A DNA stretch of 64,000 bases from contig NC_059503.1 of the NCBI RefSeq assembly GCF_914767665.1, positions 33,976,001 to 34,040,000 of the forward strand, given 5' to 3'. The position numbers and the translations under genes are program-made. This DNA is from Harmonia axyridis. Taxonomy: Eukaryota > Arthropoda > Insecta > Coleoptera > Coccinellidae. The notes beneath the pieces were generated by a model that worked only from the letters and a program-made list of their open reading frames with translations, did not search any database and was not told where the DNA came from. Each line of letters starts with the position of its first letter. Position 1 is the stretch's first letter. Shown here piece after piece: positions 10,421 to 23,081 of the stretch.

Positions 10421-12179
10421 CCAATGAATTCGTAAGCTCTCTGCGAATACCAGTCGTCCAGTGTGTGACGTCACGACACTTACACATACTATGAAATTAT
10501 TCTTCCAAGCGCAACTTCAAAGTCCCATAAATTTTTCATTTCTAGAGATATTTCAATGATTCTTCCACATTTTTGTTTCATTTTACTTAAATCTTTAGAA
10601 TTAATCCTTAACAAAAAAATGAAAACTAGTCCATTCAATAAAGATTGAATATATTTTCTGGTGTCAAGAAGGAAAAACTAGATGCTGGTATAATTGATGA
10701 TCCTCAAATAGAGCAACTTATTCAACATTCGTTCGTTCAAAATGCGCACAAAATTCTCTTGTGAACCATGAATCGAGTGAAATTAGGGGAAACTATGCTT
10801 TCAAATTATCGGCTGTAACATAAGCATAAAAGTTCACTACCTATGCAGTCAGCTAGATCGCTTTACAGAAAACTTGGGTAATTATCGTCAAGAGAAGGAG
10901 CTAAGATCCCATCAGGTCGTGCTGTGGAAGATCGATATCAGGAACGATAGGATAACCACATGATGGTCGAATATTCTTGGAGCTTTCAGCGAGACTACCC
11001 TACTTAATTCCATGCTTGAAAGTCATATACATGAAAATTTATCACCAATGTACCTCAATTGTAATAAATACTCATGAATAAAAACAATACCCTACTCTCG
11101 CTTCCAAAGTAAAATATTATTGCTGTTCATAATTTCAAAATGAATTTCCGTTAAATAGTCGATCAAATAAATACTTAAATCTAGGTATGTATTTTTCGAA
11201 ACTGCCAATAGTAAAGTTTGAAACGTGATACAAGATTTCAAATAGATTCAATATGATGGCTATTTTGGATTCTGCACCAAAAAATTAACCAGGAATGGTT
11301 GAAACATGGCATCATATATGGTTGTGGAAGTGGTGAACTTTTATGGCCATGTAACAACAGAGAATTTCAAAATTTCAACAAATAGTTTTCACTAATTTTA
11401 GGTGATTTTCTGTTTTATGATTTTCACCACTTGAACAAATCACAAGAAGTGATATTGTTCCCTTTGTAACCAAAATATGTATTAGTATCTTACTACTTAT
11501 ACTCGAAATGCAGGGGAAATAGAAAGCAAAAAAAGAATAGGAAGAATCTCATGGCTGAAAAATCTTAGACAATGATTTTGTTGCAACTCAAAACAACTAT
11601 TCAGAGCAACTGCCTCAAATATCAAGATAGCCATGATGATTACTGACCTCAGCTTTGGAGATGGCACTTGAAAAAGAACCAAAGCTTCGTTTATTACGAA
11701 GGGAGAACTTTCGCATTTTTTGTGTAATTGTTTTATATTCTTTCCTCATTGTGGTAGATTGATCAATAAGAATTGAGCCATATTTGTTCCTGTCATGTAG
11801 AAGAACAAATTATCTAAGCTTCGTTTAGAACTGTCTATTTGAAATCGCCAATCATCTTAAGTGTATTCTGTCAAACCCATGTTTGTCAAAACTTCTCAAA
11901 TATTGTTGCAGAATCCGAGGTTATTCTCCTTAGACAATAAAATCAGCAGATCCTTAGCTCTTTGACGATAAAATGTAATAGTACCCGAGAAAAGAACGTT
12001 CTTTTTTTCCAAATCCGTATGAGAGTACGACTAATGATAGATGTTTCTGACTCTATAATTAATGCATTAATTATATCTACTTCCATACCCATGGCTATGA
12101 ACCAGATATGGGAGGAGAGTATCCTAGGAAATTTCTAGAGAAAAATAAGTAATTTAGAGCATGAGATAAAGCAAGGAAG
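10421..12179. other. Unannotated AT-rich stretch
   Basis: Apart from the GTGACGTCAC decamer near 10463, no gene or repeat is recognised. Confidence 0.4.
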
Positions 12180-12182
12180 TCC

Positions 12183-12233
12183 CACCCTGTATCAGAAGGC
12201 TGATTTGAGTAAAATTTCATATACAGGGTGTCC
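12183..12233. repeat. Two ACAGGGTG-type transposon termini facing each other
   Basis: CACCCTGTATC at about 12183 and ATACAGGGTGTCCCGTAAAG at 12221-12240 are outward-facing ends about 30 bp apart. The second probably leads an element of unknown length into the AT-rich sequence that follows. Its partner end was not found. Confidence 0.5.
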
Positions 12234-12240
12234 CGTAAAG

Positions 12241-13590
12241 ACCACGTCAAACTGAGGGAGAATGTAGATCAAAGGATAAATTCCCATTATAAAAGTCTTA
12301 CTGTTTTCGAGATATTTTTTTTTTGTTGAAAATAATGAATTTTTGCCCCTTTCCATAGTTTTGTCCTTACGGTTGGTACAATTTTACATCTTTTTGGTTA
12401 ATTTTTTCAGTAAAATATTGCTGAAGAATGATTTTAACGTTTACGTTAAAAACATCCTCCGAACATTTTAAAGGGGGGCTATGACAAATATTTTTATTGG
12501 AAATTTTGGTAGTGGATTATTTCGTTCATGAAGTTTAGCCCATCGTAGTGGAAAAAAAATGTACCGAGCTACTGCTGTCCATTATACCAATAAATTGTCT
12601 ATTTTATAGTGATTTCAAAGAGGTATCACACAAGTCATTTGTTATTCAAAGAAAAAAGATATGGCTGTTTTTATCCAAATGGGTACGTTTCTGACAAAAT
12701 CAAGTTTGACAATTCTGTTAAGAAATCTTCGATATTGCATTACTTAGTGAACAATGGCAATTGTTTACGTGCGAAAATATTACTAGCATAATTATTCACC
12801 TCAACGAAATTCAATTTTCCGGCAAATTTTGGGAAAACATTATGCAGATCCAGATTTTTTCAATATTTCTTGAAATCCGCATATTAAACAAATTTAATAT
12901 TAATTGTTGGACTTCCGTCAATGCTGGAAATCATTCTCATCGAAATATTTCCTAGCGTAGATGCAATGGTGTATGTGGGGTTCTGGACACCACAACTGAT
13001 ATCAAAGGATGGATACTTGTCTATCTCCAGACCATTTGAGGTTCATGCTGAATTGATTGCAATGTGCGGTATTCCATTGTGGACTCAAATGGAATGATTG
13101 TGATATGCTATATGGTTTGAAATCAATTTTACATTCCACTTCCCCGGTCAGCAGTCTATGCTAGTAACATTTCTTATACATACAATTTTGCTTTCCTCAA
13201 TATGGTGTTCTTTGTGAAGAATGAAGTAATAAGGTTCAGGTTTTTTAAGGGTCCGAAGCTTGATTCGCCAAAGCTCCTCCGGTAAAATATTCTTATCGTT
13301 CTTGATACTTAATGTACTATAAAACAATATCCAAAGTTTTCCCAGCTTCGAAGAATGCAAATAAAATATTTGAATAAAGTAAATGAAAAAATAACTATTT
13401 GTAGTTATTATATTATGTTTGTGACGCAAGTGTCATAAAATTGTAAGAACAGAACTGCCTTTCGGTCGCAGAGAATGAAGTAAAGCGGCAGTAAAGTTAG
13501 GCTTCTACTGCCTTGGTTGAAAAAAGATTCAATTTGTTTAAGATGTCTTCATCATATTTATTTAATAATAATATGCTGATGCTGATACTA
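12241..13590. other. Unannotated AT-rich stretch
   Basis: The first part probably belongs to the element starting at 12221. The rest shows nothing I can name. Confidence 0.35.
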
Positions 13591-13614
13591 AACAGATAAA
13601 CAATGGAAATCCAG

Positions 13615-14200
13615 CAGAGTTATGGTCAAGAGGACAGACAAGCGCCAACGAAATAATTACAGGGGTATAAATCTGCTTAAGACTACCTTAACACTACTCA
13701 CAAAAATAATAGCCAACAGGATTAAAAAATAGCAGCGGATATTTAGATCTGGAAGGTCTTATGTTGACGCTGTGATAGAGTATAACAAGCCAGCGTATGT
13801 ATGTTTCGTAGACTCAACAAAAGCCTTCGACCGCATAATGAATGAAATTATCAGAAGAGTGTGCAAAGGAAGAGGCTACAGAATGGGTGACAGGGCAATC
13901 CAGATACGTTGTTATGCATATGATAGGGGCCGACAATGAAGATGACCTTCAGAAACTTCTGAATGTCTTCAATAACACCGCAAGAATTCAATATATTAAT
14001 TTCAGTCAATTTGTATTACCACAACAAGGAAACCTTTAAGATGCAATCTGAAGGTGAACGGCGATCTGTTGGTTGTCCTAGAAAGAGATGGAGTGGTGAC
14101 ATAGACCTGTGGATGAGGTGAGCATTTTGATGAAAGAACAAGCCTTTGGCCTAAGCTGGAATATTGAAGAAGATGACGAAGAATATTTATAAAATTATAA
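13615..14200 (+). pseudogene. RTE-like LINE reverse transcriptase, internally deleted
   Basis: Successive frames give NNYRGINLLKTTLTLLTKII then ANRIKK (RT fingers), FRSGRSYVDAVI, and EYNKPAYVCFVDSTKAFDRI (the RT block with the first catalytic Asp). The sequence then jumps to RRVCKGRGYRMGDRAIQIRC, a damaged YADD region, and ENEDDLQKLLNVFNNTAR. The section between AFDR and RRV is deleted. Beyond 14040, GCPRKRWSGDIDLW resembles the C-terminal GRPRKRW motif of the same family. It is a frameshifted dead copy. A related fragment lies on the minus strand at 40433-41107. Confidence 0.75.
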
Positions 14201-14313
14201 TTTGCGTTATACAAAACAACCACAATATTTCCTTTAATTTTTATTAGTCTTGTTATGTTCTTTTTACGGTGAAATTTGATTCAAAAGAACAATTTTGTCA
14301 ATATTGATAACAT

Positions 14314-14556
14314 ATGCTCAAATTACTACAATACTTAAAGATAATAGTTGAATTTTTTGATAAGCTACCTTCCCAAATTAATCTTAGCAAGTTTTTCTTA
14401 TTTTCTCGTGATATTTCTGGCCAATGTGTGGAAAGAGCTCGTCCGATAAGAATGATTTTTCGCTCACGACAACCTACGAGAATTTCTGATGTGCCTAATG
14501 TTGGAAATTCCATCGCTGAGAAGTGTTTGGAAATCGAGAAAAAAATAAGCAGGTGA
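14314..14556 (+). pseudogene. Possible LINE ORF1 fragment
   Basis: An 80-codon open frame containing FFDKLPSQINLSKFFLFSRD followed by ERARPIRMIFRSRQ. The layout (hydrophobic helix, KLFRLG-like strand, then RPIR..F) is like the RNA-binding domain of ORF1 proteins of LINEs. This is pattern recognition only. The frame ends near an AGGTGAGT that could be a splice donor, so an exon of another gene is an alternative. The opposite strand also has an open frame, which I judge a shadow. Confidence 0.35.
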
Positions 14557-14590
14557 GTTTGTTTGTGTGAACTGTAATGTAACATATAAC

Positions 14591-15424
14591 AATAGTATAT
14601 TATTCAACGAGCGGTAATGTAGGTCATAACTCACGCAGATGAAGTTTGCAGCACGAGCCGCAGGCGAGTGCTGTAATTCATCAAGTGAGTTATGACCATT
14701 ACCGCAAGTTGAATACTATACTTTATCTAGGACAATATCAATAAATACTAAGAAAAAATACAGACTTGGAATATAGACAGAAGGAACGGGAAATAAACAT
14801 ATGTGCTCGATCCCGAGTACAAGAGAGATGGAAACTTAGTGTCACCAATCACAATCGAACTAGCTTCGGCTAGCTCGAATCCAGTACTGAGTACAGACAT
14901 AGAACTATATTGAAAAACCTCAATAGTTGCCTATAAAAATGCCTTAAAATATACCAAAAAACATTCCCCGTAAACGATGACTTAATGATCTTAATGCTAC
15001 ACCAATCTTAAAATTTTTTTCAAACTCCTTTATATTATTTTCGGCCTAATAATTCTGTATGGTAACATTAGCTGTTTGTCTTTTGGAAATGTATACCTAT
15101 ATAATAATTCATCTTCACTATCTGCATTAATCGTTTTCAGCAAAACATTCACAATAATTATATATCAACTTAATTTGAAAACGTCAAAATTATTAAAGTG
15201 ACATTCCCTCGGACATTCCTCCCCTCGATAACAATAATGGAATGTTTCCTTTCGGCCAATCGAATAGAAGCAGAGATGTATAGAAGCACAGATCCATATT
15301 TTCCGACTTATTATAGTGAGTTATAGTAATGAGTTATTATAACTCACGCTGTTTGTTAATAGGTACTATTAATTGCTCAAAAGCAGTTGAATAATGAATA
15401 TATAATTCAATAGGAGTAGATAAA
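14591..15424 (-). mobile_element. Family X hairpin-ended MITE, copy A
   Basis: On the minus strand it runs from TCTACTCCTATTGAAT (near 15420) to the terminal hairpin and AATATACTATT (14591). It matches copy B (16301-17126) and copy C (47757-48562) along its length, with small indels. The hairpin apex, read on +, is CACGAGCCGCAGGCGAGTG at 14652-14670. Body landmarks are the GATTGGCCGAAAGG-type block and ACATTCC blocks. No protein is encoded. The terminal layout resembles the Crypton at 26.2-27.9 kb. Confidence 0.9.
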
Positions 15425-16300
15425 AAAAGGTTACTAGAACTTGGCCTAGCATACTACAATGGGTTCTGATATTTACGACGGTGAATTTCTCATAATTTGA
15501 AGAAGCACAAGTACTTGCCATATGAGAAGATATGGATCTTAATATTCTTTATGTTGTAACAAGTATCAATTAAGCAATCAAATTGAAAATTTTAAAAAAA
15601 TAATTTTTTTTATTCTGAACTGAATCATTTTTATTTGAATCTAGGCTTTCTCAAATTACCTAATTGACATCGAAATTGAACCATCGAAAAAAGTATGCCA
15701 AAAATGAAGATTTTCAAAGCTGTCTGTTACATAAAACTGTTGCTAATTCAATTCAGCACAATGTATCCACATCCAAAATTCATATCCCCTAATTCGACAA
15801 GTCCCAATCCGAGTCCCACTCCCAAACTAACCGCTACATATTAAAACCAGAAATGGGGGTCAACTCAACTTCGGGCAAGGTCAATAACTTTTCAACCGCC
15901 TCTGGAACCTTAATTTCCTACCAAATTCCCATCTAATCAGCCCATTATAGTTTGGGTCAATTTCCAAATCCCCGCTGTTTCTGTGTTATCGAAAATCATA
16001 CGTAATCTGCGCCGTAAATTATAACACGATAATCTGAGGGCCTATATTCTACATGAGTTATGCCCGATGCTATACTACCGAAATTTGGGGATTATTAATA
16101 AAATCTTCCCATTTCCCGGCGACCAGAAACGAAGGGATGAATCTGATATCCCTTGTGAATAAGTCAACTTCTGGATGATTAAGGACAAGGTGTTTTCCGT
16201 TATTGAAGGATGATCCTTCATTGGGCTGAATGGAATTATTTCAGACGTATGTGACTCCCCAAATGTTCTTTATGTTTCTTTAATATGAGGGTAAAATAAT
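15425..16300. other. Spacer between two inverted family X copies
   Basis: About 876 bp, apparently single-copy in this window, with a GC-richer part at 15800-16220. No gene is seen. It is bounded on both sides by the TCTACTCC end of family X. Confidence 0.5.
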
Positions 16301-17126
16301 TTATCTACTCCTATTCAATTATATATTCATTATTCAACTGCTTTTGAGCAATTAATAGTATCTATTAACAAACAGCGTGAGTTATAATAAATCACTACTA
16401 TAACTCACTATAATAAATCGGAAAATATGGATCTGTGCTTCTATACTTCTCTGCTTCTATTCGATTGGCCGAAAGGGAACATTCCATTATTGTTATTGAG
16501 GGAAGGAATGTCCGAGGGAATGTCACTCTTGACATTTTCAAATTAAGTTGATATCTAATTATTGTGAATGTTTTGCTGAAAACGATTAATTAAGATAGTG
16601 AAGATGAAATATTATATAGGTATACATTTCCAAAAGACAAACAGCTAATGTTACCATATAGAATTAATTGCCCGAAAAAATATAAAGGAGTTTGAAAAAA
16701 TTTTCAAGGTTGGTGTAGCAGTAAGATCATTAAGTCATCGTTTACAGGGAATATTTTTTGGTATTTTTTTTTTATGCATTTTTATAGCCAATTATTGAGG
16801 TTTTTCAATAAAGTTCTATGTCTGTACTCAATACTGGATTCGAGCTAGTCGAAGGTAGTTCGATTGTGATTGGTGGCACTAAGTTTCCATCTCTCTTGTA
16901 CGGGATCGTGCACATTTATTTATTTCCCGTTCCTTCTGTCTATATTCTAAGTCTGTATTTTTTTCATAGTATTTATGGATATAGTCGTAGATAAAGTATA
17001 GTATTCAACTTGCGGTAATGGTCATAACTCACTTGATGAATTACAGCACTCGCCTGCGGCTCGTGCTGCAAACATCATCTGCGTGAGTTATGACCTACAT
17101 TACCGCTCGTTGAATAATATACTATT
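16301..17126 (+). mobile_element. Family X hairpin-ended MITE, copy B
   Basis: Begins after TTTA with TCTACTCCTATTCAATTA and ends GTTGAATAATATACTATTA. A short palindrome (GTGAGTTATA ... TATAACTCAC) lies about 80 bp from the left end. A long hairpin occupies about 16996-17122: arms GTATAGTATTCAACTTGCGG and its complement, then the GTCATAACTCAC/GTGAGTTATGAC stem. The apex is CACTCGCCTGCGGCTCGTG at 17047-17065. It has a small deletion relative to A and C after AATGTCAC, so A and B are not simply two halves of one fresh inverted duplication. Confidence 0.9.
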
Positions 17127-17304
17127 ATTTCAATGTATTATCACAAAAATCACTTACAGTCTTCACATTAAGATCAGATATCCTACATTAAGTGAGAGTG
17201 CTGCTTTGTGCGGTCACATTGCCAAGTAGTTCATTCGATTAGTTATTTCATTTTCAATCAGATAAATTAGTTCTAAAGGATTTATATTAAAGGGGGAGGT
17301 GTTA

Positions 17305-17821
17305 TACAGGGTGTAACACGACTGACTGGCTACAGCCTAGTGGTGAATGCAGGTCATCCAGACTGTTAGTTTCAGAAAATTGGCCTGAATTTCTGATCTT
17401 CATAACTTGGGAATCAGCAGTCCGATTTTGTTCAAATTTTGTGAGTTTATTCACTTCATGCAACCCTTCGAAACGTTCAATTTGATCTCAATACTTACTA
17501 AGATAATTGAGTTTTTTCCTTTAGACTTCTAAATCTATATTTCTTGACACGTTTTAGAGAAATATCATTATTACAATGGTAAAATACATCATTCATCCTG
17601 ATGAATTCAATTTTTACTATGCATTACACACTTTTTTCAAAAGAGTAGCAAACGAAAGAATTTACATGTTATGTAACTTTTTTGAAATATGGTCCTGTTT
17701 TTATGTCTTTCGTGATAATATTCGATGTTATCAGCTGAGATTTTGGACTTTATAGCTTTCTGTTCATCTTTCTTCCATTGTAAACCCTAACCACCTACTG
17801 AGTGTTGTAACACGCTGTGTA
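17305..17821. mobile_element. MITE with TACAGGGTGTAACACG ends
   Basis: The left end TACAGGGTGTAACACGAC and right end GTTGTAACACGCTGTGTA are imperfect inverted repeats about 0.5 kb apart. There is no coding capacity. Ends of this type recur elsewhere in the window. Confidence 0.55.
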
Positions 17822-20410
17822 AAATAATAATTAGAAGTATGCTTGATCAAACTGTTAATTCTTTATAGAAACTGGATATTGAATTTGAAACAAAATGACT
17901 TGATTCATCTTGGAAAATTTATATTGGGTATATTTGCAAACTTTGAGCGTTTGTTCGAATTGGTAGTCATGTAATTTCTTCTCGAAATAGTGTAGATTTC
18001 AGCTGTTTTATGCTCCAAGTATTTCCTTTGAATGAAAATCTGAAGTAGAAACTTCCTGATCTCTGCGACATGCGATGGAAACATAGAATAATGTGATATT
18101 AATTTATTACTTATGAAAAAGAAAGAGCATATAAAAACTATAAATTCATTTCAATTTTTGTTGTTTCGATGTTATTATGTATTTTTACTATATTATGGAA
18201 GAAGGAGATTCTGCCTTGAAATTTATTTTTTCAGGAGGATACAATTTTTGTATTCAAAATTAATGCTGCGTCTTTCTGTAATGAACTTCTCAAAAACTGT
18301 ATAGGTTTTCAAGTCTGAGATTCTGTTAATATTCCGAATATTTCAGATGATAAACTTTGAAATTATGTATGAATGTAAATAATATTCGTCAAAAGTATAA
18401 ACAAATGCGCTTACCTGAAATGAAGGTTTCCTATAGATTACTGGTTAGTTTTGTGCGTATCTTCCACCTGCAAAAATCATCACATTTCAGATTCAGAGAC
18501 AAAAAAAAATGAAATTCATATTTTGATCCTCTCCACTATGCATAAGTACCAATTTGGTAGTACCATCCGATAATTTCATGGAATCTTTCGAATAATAATC
18601 CAAATTAATAGGCATCATAAATTTTAAACTGTTTGTTATTCTCCATCAGAATACAATTCCTATATCTAGATCTCAACACAGCCCGAATAGCATTCAATAT
18701 CGAAAATCAATTCATTTTTCAATGGGATCAATAGGATTCAAATGAAAATACGAATAAAATATAATTTTTAACGGACAAAAGGATGATATTTCATTCGAAA
18801 TTGAATTTTTCAAATGAATAATGTTTAGTAATATTATTTGCAAGTATGTCCATTCAATGAATTTTCAAGTATTTGTTATTGGTTGGTTGAGGTGTTTATG
18901 TTTGGAAATGTCGGCGATAAATATAATATGTATATTTTATAGTTATTTTATATTAATCATTGTTGTTTAGCAAATCTATCTTATGATTCATTTGGAGAAC
19001 ACTACATTGACGTGCAACTGCACTGAAACAATGTTGTATCGAATGATGGAATACAAAAAAGTATTCCAATACTGTTCGAAATTTTATCTCTATTAAACCT
19101 AATTTTTGGTGTAGCTACACTATCAACAAGAATATGTTGTCAAGCATTCACTAAATATTGGTTACACAGCAAGGTTGTGTTTTTTTTATACAGTGTAGAG
19201 AATCTTAATAGTAGATTGGTGTCATTAGAAAGAATACGTGGCACTGTAACACAACAAATAGGTGTTTCAGAAATAGGTTTCAATTTCAACAATATTTATC
19301 GGAACGAAAGAATCACCTAAATGTCATCTCGAAACTTACCATTTCTAACGGATAATCTTATTGTTTTTAAAAAATCTGGATCAATAAAAAATTCTGGATG
19401 GTAGTAGCTCCTGTGTGAAGAAATTTAATACAAAAAATTAGCTAAGATCTTTGTCACCCATCATTAAGATCGAGAAGAATTCTGAATATCCATGCATATC
19501 ATATAATATTGTATTTAACGAAAAGCTTCGAGACTTCTACAGAAATGTTGGTACAGAATTGAAAATTCTTTCAAATTTTTGTTGATTTGTAGAATTCAAG
19601 ATTATCAAAAAAAATTTTTGTGATTAAATTTGACATTTTCCATAATGACCATATTATTAGTTGAGAAATAAAGTATGTTATTATTATCATTATTATCATG
19701 CTATGCATCTATATCGCATGATGCTTTGCATGCCTGCATCACTTTCACATTAAACCCTCCCACTCATTTCAATTTTTTATTTCTCGAATTCGAAGGTAAG
19801 GGTTATAAATCTGCAAAATTCATAACCCTAAAATATAATTTCCTCTCACTGAAATATTGCAGAGTATTCTGAAATGAATTATTAATAGACATTTTCTCTT
19901 TGTCTCGTTACCTGAATGGATAATAAATTTTCATTAATATAAGACATAAGAGGGAGTGAAATATTATTATATTCTTCCTCCTGGATTTGAAGTTCGCTGA
20001 GTTTATGGCGTGGGCGAGTTCTTCAACATGCTATTTCGTTGTGTTTTCATTTTGAAATATAAAGTGAACTTATCAGACAGACAACTAAGAGATCTTCTTG
20101 AATGATTCTTTGACAATGTTCAAATAATAAGAAGCACACGATTGTAAGTAAATGAATTCACGGATGATAACAGGTGACCTTTTCGGTCTGAGAATCGAAG
20201 AAGAAACAGCAGCGACTTGTTTCTGAAAAACTCATGAAAAGGCTTATCAAAAAGATTTCAGCAATCTACTAGATGCTTAGAGATGAATTCAGATGTTAGT
20301 GTTGGACTTATTTAGATTGCCCGATAGATTGGTTTAGTGAAGAAGTTATATGTGTCGTATTTTAATTGTAAAAAGGGCTGCGATAATATTTCTCTCGGAT
20401 AATTTCATTG
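17822..20410. other. Unannotated AT-rich stretch
   Basis: About 2.6 kb with no recognised gene. It contains short low-complexity TTATTATCAT runs near 19674-19700. A possible element end, ACACAGCAAGGTTGTG / TACAGTGTAG, near 19160-19200 is too weak to call. Confidence 0.4.
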
Positions 20411-20418
20411 ATTACATC

Positions 20419-21155
20419 CAGGGCCGGAGCCAGCAATTTTGGCGCCTGAAGCAAAGAATTTTTTGACAACCCTGCTAAAAAAGTATAAATAAACCCCCCC
20501 CCTCCCCAACAAAAAACATAGGCTGCCCCGATGATAATTCGCCATTTTTTATTTCTCTAGCGTTTTTGTTAATCGTTTCTTTCTTAAGTCGTTTCCACTG
20601 GGTTTCTTTTTTTTTCGGACATTTTTACCTACAATAAATTCCTGGATTTCTTCGACGCCGATGAAAACTGCATAAGTATTATATTCACACTGACACTGCG
20701 TACGATCGATGAAAGATTACTTATCGCACCACAAGATACAAAGCTTCGAAAACTAAATGGGATTAAAAACATATGTTCCGCTGAAAATATTTAGCATTTA
20801 TCAGTAACTAGTTTCGAATGCAGAATCGTAGGAATTTTTCATTTTTCATTTGTTGAATGTGTAAACAACTTCCACGTTATTCAAAGTGTTGTTTTTCGTC
20901 TTTGTGAAATACATTCCATCCGTCATTCAATCAGGGTAATAGGCAATGTATGAGTTAATACAGTTTGGAGTATTTTAATGCAGAGAATGTTGATAAACGC
21001 AGCAAGTGGGACCAACCTCATGTTGTTTTTAAGAATCAAGACTATATTTTTTCAGAAATATGAAAGGGTGGCCACAAACTGGGCTAAATTGCCGCCCTCA
21101 GAAAAAAGGCGCTTGAAACAGTCGCTTCACTGTTTCACCCCTAACGCCGGTCCTG
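20419..21155 (+). mobile_element. hAT-type non-autonomous element, copy 2
   Basis: Ends CAGGGCCGG and CCGGTCCTG; perfect 8-bp target duplication ATTACATC at 20411-20418 and 21156-21163. The body is collinear with copies 1 and 3. The short frame near 20978-21155 (FFQKYERVATNWAKLPPSEK) parallels the one in copy 1. Confidence 0.95.
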
Positions 21156-21429
21156 ATTACATCTATCATTTCGACATTACCTATCTGTGAACTCAAATTC
21201 ATTATCCAATCTCACTTCTGGTACCCATAAAACTGGTCTCCAAAGGTGTATTCAGCGCATAAATGAACTAGCTCTCAAAAACTCTAAAATTCAAGTTAGT
21301 GCTCTCCTCATTTTTTCTCAATATTCAAGCGCTCAAGCTTCACACTACACATTAGTGGTTTCTTTTAATTTTTCATAATTTCTTCAATTTTTCGATTTAA
21401 TCATTCTGATGACGCAATCAACATTTATG

Positions 21430-21528
21430 GCGTATTCGACTGGGTGCACCAGTGCGAATTAATTCGAACTAATTATGTCATTTAGCTCGACAAAAATTCG
21501 AATTAACTGGTGCGCCATTCGAATACGC
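21430..21528. repeat. Imperfect palindrome of about 100 bp
   Basis: The arms begin GCGTATTCGA and mirror through GCACCAGT and AATTCGAA to CGAATACGC, with small mismatches and an unpaired centre. It could be a small palindromic MITE. Confidence 0.6.
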
Positions 21529-21859
21529 TATGAATTTCACTCACTGGTCACATCTGCATTTTGTCATATTCATTTGCAAAATCTCAAACAGATCGGATCT
21601 GTTGTGATCGAATTATTAAGAACTTTTTTCGCTATTCTACTCCAGTATTCTCTAGATCTCATCACTTCTGTCAGTGTTCTTATCAATTCAGATTTTGTTT
21701 GTTCTCCCGAATTCTCAAAATTACAGGTATTTAGAAAGAAAATTACACATAGCCACTTAACTGAGTTGAAGTCAAACTCATAAAATAAAATGTAACTAAC
21801 ATAATGCCAAATATAATAAAGAAACTTGCACATAATCATAGTTACTCAATTGAGTTAGA

Positions 21860-22500
21860 GGCGATGCTGTCCTCGAATGAACTATTCGAGTCAGTTTTTG
21901 AAGGAATTCATCGAATTTGCATCAGCAAAACTATTTGGCAATCCATTCTATCTACCGAAAACTCTGTTGGAAAGGAAAGTTTGACGCTGAGTGGTTCTGT
22001 AATTCTCCTTTGCCAGTTTGAAGGCATGGCCATGTAGTTGAGTGCTGCTTCTCATGTGGAGGTGATCTAACTTCACAACAAAGGACCTATGCAGAGCCCC
22101 ATACGATATAATAAGATCACCTCTATTTAGCCGATCCACAAAGCTTTGCAGATTCAATAATCTCAAACGAGTATAATAGGGAGATCTTATCCTCCCAAAT
22201 GGAATCCTTGTGTTTCAATGCTGTACAGACTCGGGGACAAGATGATCGCTCCTGAGAGAAGGGCACCACACCGGCTCAGCATATTCCATCAAAAGGCACA
22301 TATGCCTGCAATATAGTGCTCGAAACATCTCTGAATCATGTAGGTCATCTGTCTGGTCTTTGTTGCCACAGCCTCCACGTTGTGAGAGCAGCTCAAATAA
22401 TAGGATACTATGATGCTCAGATCATTATACTGGTCAACAGGAGTCGAGCAGTGACCATCGACTGCATTTTGTAACTTGGGGTTTAACAGCAACAACAATT
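21860..22500 (-). pseudogene. CR1/Jockey-like LINE RT C-terminal fragment
   Basis: Reading on minus: NVEAVATKTRQMTYMIQRCF (22390-22310), then after frame changes LQSFVDRLNRGDLIISYGAL (about 22150) and FKLAKENYRTTQRQTFLSNRVF, and near 21900 NGLPNSFADANSMNSFK. This is the region after the RT catalytic core in CR1/Jockey-like elements: thumb, LNRGDLI..Y block, LP..., then the 3' end. The catalytic YxDD is absent. Several frameshifts break the reading. Confidence 0.8.
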
Positions 22501-22506
22501 TCAAAC

Positions 22507-23081
22507 AACTCAGGGAGTTTGAGAGGGGGCGACTAGTGCTCTTACATGAGATTTGTTTGTGCTATAGAAAAATAGCCCTGACGGTACATAGAAGTAAATG
22601 GAAGTTTATTGTTGGGAATGAAATAAGGAATGCAATATACGAAGAGCTAGTTGTGCAGGACGTCTGAGAAGAACGGTCCCACATCAAGAATAGAAGTCCT
22701 ATTACAAAGCGAGCTCTTCAACGTCAAATCCGAACATGTATAATCGAATATCGTCTATGCACTTGTGATATTATGACTATGAAATAGGTATATTTTATTC
22801 GATAATGAACCACCATCAAGTAAGGTGAATAAGTACATATTATGTTTTCGATTTCTTGAATTTCACCAATTGAATATGTCTGGGAGGTTATGAGAAGAAG
22901 GTTATTGCGTTTACAATATCCTCCTCATACTCTAGCAGCACTTCGGCTTGAGGTACAAGTAGCCTGCATTGAGATAACTCAGGACGAGATCGATCATCTC
23001 ATCAGAAGAATGTCCAGGCATGTTTCTGAGTATATTTTCACATTAAGTCGTGGTATCCATTATTATGAGGACCTCTTTTAA
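22507..23081 (+). pseudogene. Second Tc1-like transposase relic, centre deleted
   Basis: The N-terminal part (22507-22740) reads LREFERGRLVLLHEICLCYRK, as in the helix-turn-helix start of the element at 745-1846 (SEFERGR). The C-terminal part (22865-23040) reads EYVWEVMRRRLLRLQYPPHT and LAALRLEVQVACIEITQDEI, the W-D-x-x-RR to IP..DI tail of Tc1 transposases. The whole DDE core between them is gone. It directly follows the minus-strand LINE fragment. Confidence 0.75.

Noticed and set aside
14591..17126. A and B as two long TIRs of one 2.5-kb transposon
   Set aside because: A and B differ by indels, each has both ends of family X, and copy C occurs alone, so X is the mobile unit.
16301..17126. 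Family X as a Helitron (TC start, hairpin near 3' end)
   Set aside because: The end lacks CTRR, the hairpin is far longer than in Helitrons, and the filled/empty comparison does not show insertion between A and T with a CTRR end.
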